A DNA stretch of 19,827 nt from Candidatus Solincola jinzensis (GTDB taxonomy: Bacteria; Actinomycetota; Geothermincolia; Geothermincolales; RBG-13-55-18), in the NCBI GenBank assembly GCA_015711875.1, contig JACVJG010000006.1, positions 1 through 19,827 of the forward strand, written 5' to 3'. Made by a program: the position numbers and the translations under genes. The notes under the pieces were generated by a model. It worked only from the letters and a program-made list of their open reading frames with translations, ran no database searches and was not told the DNA's origin. Within the stretch, counting starts at the first letter, position 1; each line of letters opens with the position of its first letter. This document shows positions 7,617 through 14,691 of the stretch, piece by piece.

Positions 7617-8969
7617 TCACTCCAGTGGGGAAAGGATCTCCAACATCGGCTCATTGATAGTGCAATTAGCATAGACCATGGATACGAGGAATTCCGCCAT
7701 TCCGGTAACAGCCTCCCGGAAAGATGGCTTTGGCGCGAACCATTCGCCCGCCAACCAGTTTATAACCTTGTCCCAGGTCGGGGTATGGTGTATCTGGCAC
7801 ACATCCCATTCCGGGGTCTCCGTGGTCGCCTTCCAGGTCCAGAACACCCAGCTCACTCCCGTCTCCTCGAAAAGCGCCACCTGGTCCTCCACCATCTTGT
7901 AGTCCGTCGTACCGCCGAATTCCGTAACCACGACCGGGGCGTCCATAGCCTTCAAACTATCGATCAGGCTACGCTGATCCTGAATAGACATAAAATAGAA
8001 ATGGGGCGCCCAGGCCTGGTTTTCATCCAGGCTGCACTTGAACATCGAGAAATCCTTGGATGCATTATCGCCCTCCAGGAGGATAAGATGGTGAGGGTCT
8101 ATCTCGCGTATGGCGGCTATGGCCCTGCGGTAGAAGTCGATCAGCACATCGTGTTTCCAGAAAGTGTTAAGCTCGTTCAGCAGCTCATAACCCGCTACTA
8201 TCTCCCGATCCTTATACCGAGCGGCGATCTTCTTCCATAAGTCGATAGTCTTTTCCTGTCCTGATGGGGAATCCCAGAGAAGAGGCTCGAAGAGCTGGTA
8301 ATCGGGAACCCAGAAAGGCGCTTGCGCAGCCGGCGCGGCGTGCAGGTCAAGGATGGCGTAAACGCCATACTTCTCGCACCAGCCCAACAAGGCGTCAAGC
8401 AGGCCCCATCCCTCTGTCGTATATATGGATTTATCCCAAAACCAGCCCGACCTTGCCCCGAGGCATAAGTGGTTTATCGGGACACGGACCACATTGAATC
8501 CGCAATCTCTGATGGCCTTGATGTCCTCCTCCTGGATGAATCTTTTATAGAGGTCCGTTCTGAACTGGATCGCCTTACTCCTGCCCACAAGCTCAACGAG
8601 GCGGGTCATCATGGGAGTCTCACCGGCCATAGTAAGGTAGCTGGTGCCCCATTCGAACGCCTCCCAGAGCAGCCATCCCCCCAGGTTGACTCCCTTGAGC
8701 GCAACGGTTTTCCCTTTTCCGTCGACGATTTTTGTGCCCTCTCTATGAAGCATAGGGTTTCGCTCAAGCTGGTTAACGTTCTGCGAAACGCTTACCCCAG
8801 ACCATTCCGAAGCTTGAGAAGCGACCCGAGCATTTCCGAGCAGTGAGGCGGAAGATAGCGACAGGACGATGGCGCAAGCGATAAACGAATCCAGCCATTT
8901 CTTTTTTTGATGCATCCTGGATCGAACCCCCTTTTGCGCGGCAATCCCTGTCCTCATGCGTCGGATCAT
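7617..8969 (-). CDS. Secreted glycoside hydrolase family 5 enzyme
   Basis: A 450-residue exported glycosidase. GGAGG with 5-nt spacing supports the ATG at 8969; a later ATG at 8915 (MHQKKKW) would give a more typical signal peptide but has a poorer ribosome site. The hydrophobic export segment is about residues 27-46. The GH5 barrel follows: LKGVNLGGWL (91-100), VVRVPIN (R162), LDLHAAP (H210), the acid/base pair in LLNELN (N265, E266), PHFY (H323, Y325), the nucleophile in VVVTEFGG (E350) and the aromatic platform FWTWK (W377, W379). All hallmark residues are present, so it should be active on a beta-linked glucan or mannan. The opening resembles exo-beta-1,3-glucanase/endoglucanase subfamilies (NLGGWLLWE), but the exact substrate is open. 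No carbohydrate-binding module or cell-wall anchor is visible. Confidence 0.92.
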   Translation of the reverse strand: MIRRMRTGIAAQKGVRSRMHQKKKWLDSFIACAIVLSLSSASLLGNARVASQASEWSGVSVSQNVNQLERNPMLHREGTKIVDGKGKTVALKGVNLGGWLLWEAFEWGTSYLTMAGETPMMTRLVELVGRSKAIQFRTDLYKRFIQEEDIKAIRDCGFNVVRVPINHLCLGARSGWFWDKSIYTTEGWGLLDALLGWCEKYGVYAILDLHAAPAAQAPFWVPDYQLFEPLLWDSPSGQEKTIDLWKKIAARYKDREIVAGYELLNELNTFWKHDVLIDFYRRAIAAIREIDPHHLILLEGDNASKDFSMFKCSLDENQAWAPHFYFMSIQDQRSLIDSLKAMDAPVVVTEFGGTTDYKMVEDQVALFEETGVSWVFWTWKATTETPEWDVCQIHHTPTWDKVINWLAGEWFAPKPSFREAVTGMAEFLVSMVYANCTINEPMLEILSPLE

Positions 8970-9702
8970 CTCAACCTCCACCGCTTTCTCGAATTCCTCA
9001 AACGAGTTGTTCCTCGATGACCATATTAGAGCAAGCCGACCCGCAACGCAGGCTTCGCTTTCCTTATTCAGGCAGCCGCCTTGTCTCGAAAACGGAAAGG
9101 GCGTCAGGGTCTCCAATCCCCTCCCATCGACGTTCGCTCTGCTTGCTGGCTCTCTACATGGCAAACCGCCATGTTGCTCAAGCGACTTTCAGGGAGCCCT
9201 GCTTTCACGGTGCTTGCTCGCCGCGCCTTTTCCCCACGCATGTAATCCGCATAGACCTCCCGGGCATGCCGGTTCTCGCTTCCGCAACCCTGGAAAAGAA
9301 TTATATATACCAAATCAATGTAGAATAAAGAAGCCGCGTCCGGCACACTGTCCACAGAAACGACATTGGGAGGCCCGCCCTTGCAGGCATTGCGGTACGT
9401 CATCCGCACCCCAACCGTCCTGGGCTGCAACTCTAACGAGTCTTTAGAGATCACCGCGTCCCCATGCATAGGCTACAGCATTTCTTGATTTCTACCGCTT
9501 GCAGATCATGCATGCGCGCAAGGCAGGTTATCATGCGGCCTGTCCTTCCGATATGATAAAAGTCCTGCGTGATCTGTCAACGTGGTGGCGCGTATAGGCG
9601 CGAAACCAGGGGCCACCCGGAAAACGGCCGCCTTGTGCAGCATCGCCATTCCCGGCGCCCCGCAGCCATTTACGGCATATTTTGGTTTTGCGCCGCGCGA
9701 CA
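8970..9702. other. Long intergenic region, no gene recognised
   Basis: About 730 bases lie between the ends of the GH5 promoter region and the tetR gene. Open frames here (8956-9447, 9017-9328, 9104-9469 and others) lack convincing ribosome sites and give low-complexity P/R/S-rich proteins. An AT-rich patch (about 9298-9330) stands out from the GC-rich surroundings and could be a promoter, but no -35/-10 pair with proper spacing was found. Confidence 0.5.
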
Positions 9703-10326
9703 TTAACGGCGGGAACCTCGAGTTGAAAGTATGCCATGCAGAAGGGCATCTGTCATCGTCTCGCTTGCCTTGGCGAGGTCAAAGGAGCCGTTGGCCAGGC
9801 ACCAGTCGTAGATGATGCCACGATAGCAGTGGATGGTGAGTTGTACGAGATCCTCCAGGCTTATGTCCGGCCTGAGTTGACCCCGTTCCTGGCCCTCGCG
9901 GTAGAGTTCCTCCAGTACGGAATATACGGTCCTTTTCTCGTTGCCGAGGTAGGAGGCTTTCTTGTTCGGCCCGATCTGGGTGTGATAGGTGACTTTGAGC
10001 CGCTTCAAGCCCAAGCCCGCGAGCATGCCCATGACCGAGGAGTTGAACCGCTTGAGCTTCTCTTCATAATCCTGGACAGCGTATACCTCCTCGGCCAGCT
10101 CCAGATAGAAATCGTCGACCTTCTTGAACTCCTCCATGAGGATCTGGTCCTTCGACTTGAAATGATGGTAGAAAGCCCCTGTGGACACCCCAGCCTTCCT
10201 GCAGATATCGTTGATGGAGACCTTCTCGTAACCCCTCTTGTCGAAAAGCTCGATGGCGGTTTCGAATATCCTCTGGCGGGTCATCAATGCCTGCTCCTTC
10301 CTGGGAGTCATCCTGCGCTTCGCCAT
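9703..10326 (-). CDS. TetR/AcrR family transcriptional regulator
   Basis: A 207-residue DNA-binding repressor. The N-terminal TetR helix-turn-helix runs about residues 17-62, with RIFETAIELFDKRGYEKVSI, then ICRKAGVSTGAFYHHFKSKD, a textbook recognition helix. The all-helical C-terminal half (about 70-207) should form the ligand pocket and dimer interface; it has WCL and Y-rich segments but no diagnostic motif for ligand class. AAAGGAG lies about 7 nt before the ATG. It is divergent from the acyl-CoA/DUF2148 cluster, and the palindrome at 10401-10431 in the shared promoter region is a likely operator. From that layout I infer repression of the cluster and of itself, relieved by a pathway metabolite such as an acyl-CoA. 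Confidence 0.92.
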   Translation of the reverse strand: MAKRRMTPRKEQALMTRQRIFETAIELFDKRGYEKVSINDICRKAGVSTGAFYHHFKSKDQILMEEFKKVDDFYLELAEEVYAVQDYEEKLKRFNSSVMGMLAGLGLKRLKVTYHTQIGPNKKASYLGNEKRTVYSVLEELYREGQERGQLRPDISLEDLVQLTIHCYRGIIYDWCLANGSFDLAKASETMTDALLHGILSTRGSRR

Positions 10327-10400
10327 AACCGCGCTCCTTTCTGTCCATCCTGCAGAGATACCTGGTTCTCCTTTTCACGATCAATTACTTCTATGATCTT

Positions 10401-10431
10401 GCCGTATGGCCCTTGACTTCCGCGATACGGC
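10401..10431. promoter_or_regulatory. Candidate TetR operator (perfect 7-bp arms)
   Basis: GCCGTAT (10401-10407) and ATACGGC (10425-10431) are perfect inverse complements separated by 17 nt. Inside the arms further symmetric positions match (GC at 9-10 and G at 15 of each half). The dyad centre, 10416, falls inside the -35 box TTGACT of the plus-strand promoter. A protein bound here would block RNA polymerase. The predicted tetR start point also falls within it. Confidence 0.65.
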
Positions 10432-10441
10432 ATCATAATAT
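10413..10441 (+). promoter_or_regulatory. Sigma-70 type promoter of the acyl-CoA/DUF2148 cluster
   Basis: TTGACT (10413-10418) and TAATAT (10436-10441) are separated by exactly 17 nt. The -35 box matches consensus at five of six positions and the -10 box at four of six. The predicted start is near 10448, about 400 nt before the first gene. Confidence 0.55.
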
Positions 10442-10462
10442 TAACATAATGTGTTCGGCGAA
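10435..10462 (-). promoter_or_regulatory. Possible tetR promoter
   Basis: On the minus strand TTCGCC (10462-10457) and TATTAT (10440-10435) are separated by 16 nt. The -10 box overlaps that of the plus-strand promoter, so the two promoters are back to back. The predicted start near 10428 lies inside the palindromic operator, consistent with autoregulation. Confidence 0.35.
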
Positions 10463-10820
10463 TGAAATATGTTTATTTTCGGCAAAGAACTCGCCTTAAC
10501 GGCTGGGCGCGCACGCGTATTACGGGGAGATATACACGGCAGGCGGACCGAAGCATTTAGTAGTCCTCCCACGAGGATGGGGCCTGGGTGAAGAGTCGGC
10601 AACACGACCTCAGCACAACATGAGAAAAAGCATGCTCCCGCCTTTCATGGCGGCGGATAAGCACATGAACCGCGGTTTCCACGGTAAGAAGGGCGGGCAT
10701 ACGGGCGGAAAAAGTGTAAGGCAAATCCACGCCAGGCCCGGGAGCGGATAGGGTTCGTTATGGCACACGCTTGAGGGGGTGGTGTATGGGGCATGATTGC
10801 GATCTCGTCTGAAGGCACGT

Positions 10821-10841
10821 ATCCCCTGGCCAAGCGGGGAT
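10821..10841 (+). promoter_or_regulatory. Hairpin directly before the dehydrogenase ribosome site
   Basis: ATCCCC (10821-10826) pairs perfectly with GGGGAT (10836-10841) across a 9-nt loop. The stem ends 1 nt before the ribosome-binding sequence AAAGGAGG (10843-10850). It could affect ribosome loading or protect the mRNA 5' side; there is no direct evidence for either. Confidence 0.3.
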
Positions 10842-10854
10842 GAAAGGAGGGCCA

Positions 10855-12129
10855 ATGTATTTTGAGATCGACAAGCTGGTAAGAGAGAACAAGGAGCACT
10901 CCATGTTCAAGGAGGAGCTGCACCGTTTCGCCAAGGAGGTGCTCCGGCCGGCGGCGGAAAAGCTGGATAAGATGGACCCCAAAGACGTGGCCCAGCGCGA
11001 CTCCCTCTACTTCGAGACCCTGAGCAAGATGAAGAAGAACGGCTACCACCGCATACTGGTCCCCGAAGAGTACGGGGGAGAGATGGTAGGGCCCCTTGAG
11101 TACAACACCTTCTGCGAGGAGCTGGCCTGGGGCAGCATGGGACTGACCACGGCCATCGGGGTCAGCTCCTTCCCGCCCGTCACCGCGGCGATGATCGGGG
11201 CGCCGGAATTGATCGATGAAATAGTGCGTCCGTGGATGGAGGACGAGGGGCATGAGTACCATGGCTGCTGGTGCGTGATGGATCCGGATCGCGGATCCGA
11301 CTACATCATGGCCATGGACGATCCACATCCAGAGGAATACGGGACAGAGGGGTTCCTGAAGGCGGAGAGGGACGGCGACGGTTGGGTCATCAACGGAGTC
11401 AAGTCCTACTGGACCTCCTCCGGCCCCTGCGCCAACTGGGCCCTGATCCATCCCATCCTGCCCCCCCACTCCAGCCCCCTGGACATCGGGGCGGGCATAG
11501 TGCCCCTGACCCTGCCCGGGGTCACCATATCCCCGCCCATCGATAAGCTGGGGATGAGGGACGACCCGCAGGGGGAGATCATCTTCGACCACGTGCATAT
11601 CCCCGATCGCTACATGCTCGCCCAGGCCCCGGAATTCGGCCGCAGCTTGATCAAGATGATGGTCAGCAACACAAGCTGCTATATGGGCGGCATGTTCCTT
11701 GGCGTGGCGCGGGCTGCCTTCGAGGAGACCCTCAAGTACTGCAAGGAGCGCGTGCAGGGCAAGAAGCCCATCATTGACCACCAGCTCACCCGCATTAGGC
11801 TGTACAAGATGTTCGAGGGAATCGAGACCGCCCGCGCTTACCTGCGCGCGGCCACCAAGAACGTCTTCGAGGAGGTCTTCATCAACCACACCTACTACCA
11901 ATCGACGGCGCACGCCTTCACCGCCCAGGTCTACTGCAAGAACACCGCTTTCAACATCGTCCACGACGCGCTGCAGCTTTTCGGGGGGGCTGGAATCCTC
12001 AAGGAAATGCCCATAGAGAAGTGGTTCCGCGACGCCAGGGTGGGTTTGATCATGGACGGGACAAGCGAGATTCTCAGCCTGGAGACCGTGGGAGACATGC
12101 TGGAGGAAGATCTCTACACCACGGATTGA
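10855..12129 (+). CDS. Acyl-CoA dehydrogenase family flavoprotein
   Basis: A 424-residue FAD enzyme that would introduce an alpha,beta double bond into an acyl-CoA. The N-terminal helical domain ends in GYHRILVPEEYGGEM. The beta domain carries VMDPDRGSD and WVINGVKSYWTSSGP, the FAD/substrate-binding strands. The C-terminal helical domain has ALQLFGGAGILKEMPIEKWFRDARV and ends in LIMDGTSEI. In many family members the catalytic base is the Glu of a YEGT motif here; this protein has Asp (D401), which may mark a different substrate or geometry. The ATG at 10855 was preferred to 10840 because AGGAGG sits 4 nt before it and the earlier start lies in a hairpin. It is the first gene of the cluster. 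No ETF genes are nearby, so its electron acceptor is unknown; the DUF2148 proteins downstream are candidates. Confidence 0.92.
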   Translation: MYFEIDKLVRENKEHSMFKEELHRFAKEVLRPAAEKLDKMDPKDVAQRDSLYFETLSKMKKNGYHRILVPEEYGGEMVGPLEYNTFCEELAWGSMGLTTAIGVSSFPPVTAAMIGAPELIDEIVRPWMEDEGHEYHGCWCVMDPDRGSDYIMAMDDPHPEEYGTEGFLKAERDGDGWVINGVKSYWTSSGPCANWALIHPILPPHSSPLDIGAGIVPLTLPGVTISPPIDKLGMRDDPQGEIIFDHVHIPDRYMLAQAPEFGRSLIKMMVSNTSCYMGGMFLGVARAAFEETLKYCKERVQGKKPIIDHQLTRIRLYKMFEGIETARAYLRAATKNVFEEVFINHTYYQSTAHAFTAQVYCKNTAFNIVHDALQLFGGAGILKEMPIEKWFRDARVGLIMDGTSEILSLETVGDMLEEDLYTTD

Positions 12130-12246
12130 GCCGCCTTCGCCCAAACGTAAAGGAACTGGGCGGAGGGACGCGTTGCACATAAGGAAGGGGCAAGTAATCG
12201 GAGCGTAGGAACGGAGGCATTTTTGGATCCATTTCAGGAGGTGGAT

Positions 12247-12870
12247 ATGATGGCGGAGAAATTGTATTTCTTTGGATCGCGAGACTGGTTCGAGGCAGTG
12301 AGGCAGAAGATGGGGGAGAGCGAGGACTTCATGGCGGGCATCGCCGACTGGCAGGGCAAGATGCGCTGCATCAACGACTGCGAGGACGAGCAGGCCCTGA
12401 AGGACTTCGCAAGCGAGGAGGGAGTTGAGGCCATCCTCTCCATGCTGGGGATGCTCAGCGCGGAGGAACGCGCCAAGTATAGGGGCACGGGGCTGGAGAC
12501 AGTCGCCAAGAAGATAGGCTATGAGCTGGAAGACGATCCCTCAAGCGTGGACCTCGCGGCCGCGGCGAAGGCGATAGCGGGGATGACCATTGAAGACTTC
12601 AAGGGCTTCGTCATCTACTCCAGCTTCTGGCCCGACCAAGGGACCATGAAGGAGTTCGGCCCCATCACTCCTGACGACTACCTGGACGCCCCCTTTACCA
12701 TGGCCGGAAAGTACACCTACTGGAAGCAGTTGTGCTCGGGCGAGCAGTCTTCCATACAACTCCTCATGGGCGGGAAGATGAAGCTGGAAGGCGACCTCAA
12801 GTATCTGATGAAACACACTGCGGCCACCAACGCCCTGGTGGAGGTGTACAAGTCCGTACCCCTCCGGTAG
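12247..12870 (+). CDS. SCP2 sterol-binding-like domain protein
   Basis: A 207-residue soluble protein. The N-terminal half (about 1-85) is acidic and helical without a clear family. The C-terminal part (about 120-205) has the SCP2 pattern: APFTMAGKYTYWKQLCSG, then SIQLLMGGKMKLEGDLKYLM, matching the strand-loop-helix that closes the hydrophobic tunnel of sterol-carrier-protein-2 domains. Such domains bind fatty acyl-CoAs, sterols or other lipids, so it probably presents or sequesters the hydrophobic substrate of the cluster. AGGAGG (12236-12241) lies 5 nt before the ATG at 12247, so this start is preferred to the in-frame TTG at 12223; a second ATG follows at once at 12250. Together with the thiolase downstream it mirrors the two halves of animal SCP-x, encoded here as separate genes. 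Confidence 0.8.
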   Translation: MMAEKLYFFGSRDWFEAVRQKMGESEDFMAGIADWQGKMRCINDCEDEQALKDFASEEGVEAILSMLGMLSAEERAKYRGTGLETVAKKIGYELEDDPSSVDLAAAAKAIAGMTIEDFKGFVIYSSFWPDQGTMKEFGPITPDDYLDAPFTMAGKYTYWKQLCSGEQSSIQLLMGGKMKLEGDLKYLMKHTAATNALVEVYKSVPLR

Positions 12871-13027
12871 CTTCTCGCGGTAGCGCATACCGACGGAAAA
12901 CGCCTGGGCGTCCGGCGGCGCAAGGCGGCGGCAGCGGGCGGAGGGCACGGGTTCCTGCCGCAGACGGGCGCGCCGGGGAACGCCGGGCGAAAAGAAGGGA
13001 TGAAACAATAAAAAGAAGGTGGTGAAA
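12871..13027. other. GC-rich gap inside the cluster
   Basis: This 157-nt gap is the largest within the plus-strand cluster. It contains GGCGGCG-type short repeats and an ACGCC-TG-GGCGT dyad (12900-12911), then turns A-rich just before the DUF2148-A gene. It could carry an mRNA-processing site or an internal promoter, but no clear -35/-10 pair or terminator is seen. Confidence 0.35.
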
Positions 13028-13810
13028 ATGCCGAGCATCTGGATGAACGAATGGCCTCCCTATGCCCCCCCAAACCTGGAGAGCAAAGAATGCTCCCTCA
13101 TCGCTGCCAAGCTGATGATGAACGCGGCCCAGACCGCCCCAGTGACCGGCGGGGTGGACAACGTGGAGGGGGAGATCGTATACGGCCAGCGGGAGTTGGA
13201 TGACATCGCGAGGAAGATGGAGGAACTGGCTTATTCGCTCGGCAACGAGAAGAAGATAGACCAGTGGAAATACGAGGCAGTGATGGTGCGGGAGTCGGAC
13301 GCGGTCCTCTTCATCGGGAACTACCGCGCCAAGGAGACTCCCTTCGACCTCAACTGCGGCATGTGCGGCGGCAAGATGGACTGCGGATACGTGTATGAGA
13401 GACGCCGGGTGGCCGCCGGGCAGATCGACATCACTGACCGCAGCCTGTGCCAGACGGCCATCGACGGGCCCCTGTGCGGGGTGCGCGTGGGGGATCTGGG
13501 CTACTCGGTAGGGTCGGCCTTATGGATGGCCAGAACCCTGATGGTGGACTGCCGGCCCTTTATAACCGTGGGCATCGCGGGGCAGAAGCTGGGTTACTGC
13601 CCCCACTCGGTCATCGTGGTGGGACTGCCCATCGCCACCGCGGCCAAGAACCCCTACGTGGACATCCATTTCGACTACCACGTCATCAACATGGAGAAGA
13701 TGATCGACGCGGTGCGCAAGACCTACATCATCCCCCGCCAGGCCGGGCCCGATTACCGGCTGAGGCGCCTGCACCGGGAAGAAGGCGAGACGACGGAAGA
13801 GGAGGACTGA
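13028..13810 (+). CDS. DUF2148 ferredoxin-like protein A
   Basis: A 260-residue predicted iron-sulfur protein. DUF2148 features are a cysteine cluster CGMCGGKMDC (C110, C113, C119), further cysteines C141 and C150, then GDLGYSVGSALWMARTLMVD, and late GLPIATAAKNPYVDIHFDY, which corresponds to the family's conserved GIPLS-x-GKNP-x-FDR end. The first cluster has one extra residue between its second and third Cys compared with the usual CGxCGxxxC. Family members are annotated only as ferredoxin-domain proteins and no reaction is known; an electron-transfer or radical-protection role is inference. Start: an AGGTGG-like site favours the ATG at 13028; GTG codons at 13019 and 13022 are alternatives. 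One nucleotide separates its stop from the next gene, a paralogue, so the two are probably made in equal amounts and may form a heterodimer. Confidence 0.85.
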   Translation: MPSIWMNEWPPYAPPNLESKECSLIAAKLMMNAAQTAPVTGGVDNVEGEIVYGQRELDDIARKMEELAYSLGNEKKIDQWKYEAVMVRESDAVLFIGNYRAKETPFDLNCGMCGGKMDCGYVYERRRVAAGQIDITDRSLCQTAIDGPLCGVRVGDLGYSVGSALWMARTLMVDCRPFITVGIAGQKLGYCPHSVIVVGLPIATAAKNPYVDIHFDYHVINMEKMIDAVRKTYIIPRQAGPDYRLRRLHREEGETTEEED

Positions 13811-13811
13811 G

Positions 13812-14687
13812 ATGTATTACGGGCATGAGGAAACCGCCAGACTCTCCCAACAGGCGCTGGTCGACGTGGCCATGCACGTCGTGCACGCGGTGCAGAAGGC
13901 CCCCCAGATTACCGGGCTCCTGCAGGTGAAGACCGCCGTGGTCACCGGAGACGAACTGCTCCCCATCATCGAGATGCTGGAGGAGATAGGGGAGGACGAG
14001 ATGGTGCTGTGGATGGACGGCATGTCCTACCGCACCGCCTACGAGGAAGGTAACCCACCGGTCCTTCTGCTCCTCGGCGCCGACCTCACCAAGTCCAGGT
14101 CCAACTGGGACTGCGGCGCCTGCGGATTCTCCTCCTGCGGCGAGTTCAACCACTACAGCAAGATCAACTACGGCATTGGACTCTCGTGCTTCGGCCCATC
14201 CTGCATGCTCAACGCCGTTGATTTCGGCATCGCATGCGACTTCGCGTGCGCGGCGGCGCAGAAGTACGACATCGAGAACCGTATCCACGTCTCCGTCGGC
14301 CTTTGCGCCCTCTACCTGGGGTACCTGGACGACGTGAGCATCATCCTCGGGCTCTCGCTCGGACCGGTCAAGGAGTTCTGGTATTACAACCGGCCTATCT
14401 GGACCAGGAAGTATGACCGGGAGTTCAACCGGACCTTCTTTCTGGAAACGTTGCGCACCCAGTACCCTACCATGTTCATGTCCTTTCCCGGAAACGCCCA
14501 CCCTTACATCAAGGACTACAACAAGTGGTGGGACAAGGACGCCCAGGATTTCGTCAAGGTCTACCCCGACCCGGAGATCAACGCAGTCAAGGATGGGCTG
14601 TCGGCCAAGGTCATGTCCATGGTCCCGGAGAAGCGGGCCCGGGTGGAGGAGTTCAAGGCGCGCGCGAAGGAGGAGGGGAGAGCCTGA
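13812..14687 (+). CDS. DUF2148 ferredoxin-like protein B
   Basis: A 291-residue paralogue of the preceding protein. It has the canonical DCGACGFSSCGEF cluster (C101, C104, C109) and extra cysteines C126, C131, C142 and C146, enough ligands for one or two iron-sulfur clusters. The DFGIACDFACAAAQ... ENRIHVSVG segment matches the DUF2148 core. It differs from A in its C-terminal 80 residues, an aromatic, charged tail (FWYYNRP, FPGNAHPYIKDYNKWW) with no counterpart in A. AGGAGG (13800-13805) lies inside the end of gene A, 6 nt before this ATG, so translation is coupled. The thiolase gene begins 4 nt after its stop. Placement between lipid/acyl-CoA enzymes suggests a redox job in that pathway; the precise function is unknown. 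Confidence 0.85.
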   Translation: MYYGHEETARLSQQALVDVAMHVVHAVQKAPQITGLLQVKTAVVTGDELLPIIEMLEEIGEDEMVLWMDGMSYRTAYEEGNPPVLLLLGADLTKSRSNWDCGACGFSSCGEFNHYSKINYGIGLSCFGPSCMLNAVDFGIACDFACAAAQKYDIENRIHVSVGLCALYLGYLDDVSIILGLSLGPVKEFWYYNRPIWTRKYDREFNRTFFLETLRTQYPTMFMSFPGNAHPYIKDYNKWWDKDAQDFVKVYPDPEINAVKDGLSAKVMSMVPEKRARVEEFKARAKEEGRA

Positions 14688-14691
14688 GGCC

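Larger units (their letters stand above)
10327..10854. other. Divergent regulatory region with long leader
   Basis: About 530 bases lie between tetR and the acyl-CoA dehydrogenase gene. The promoters and operator cluster at 10401-10462. If transcription starts near 10448, the plus-strand leader is about 400 nt, unusually long, with several GC hairpins (CCGCC/GGCGG at 10638-10653, ATCCCC/GGGGAT at 10821-10841). I found no credible small gene in it. Confidence 0.5.

Noticed and set aside
8970..9164. N-terminal extension of the GH5 frame up to 9164
   Set aside because: The added residues are not signal-like or family-like, and a good ribosome site precedes the ATG at 8969.
10645..12180. 511-residue minus-strand open frame over the acyl-CoA dehydrogenase gene
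   Set aside because: It is a high-GC shadow; the plus strand encodes a clear acyl-CoA dehydrogenase with conserved motifs, and the minus product has none.
12223..12246. TTG start adding eight residues to the SCP2-like protein
   Set aside because: An AGGAGG site lies inside this stretch, 5 nt before the ATG at 12247, so the later start is better supported.
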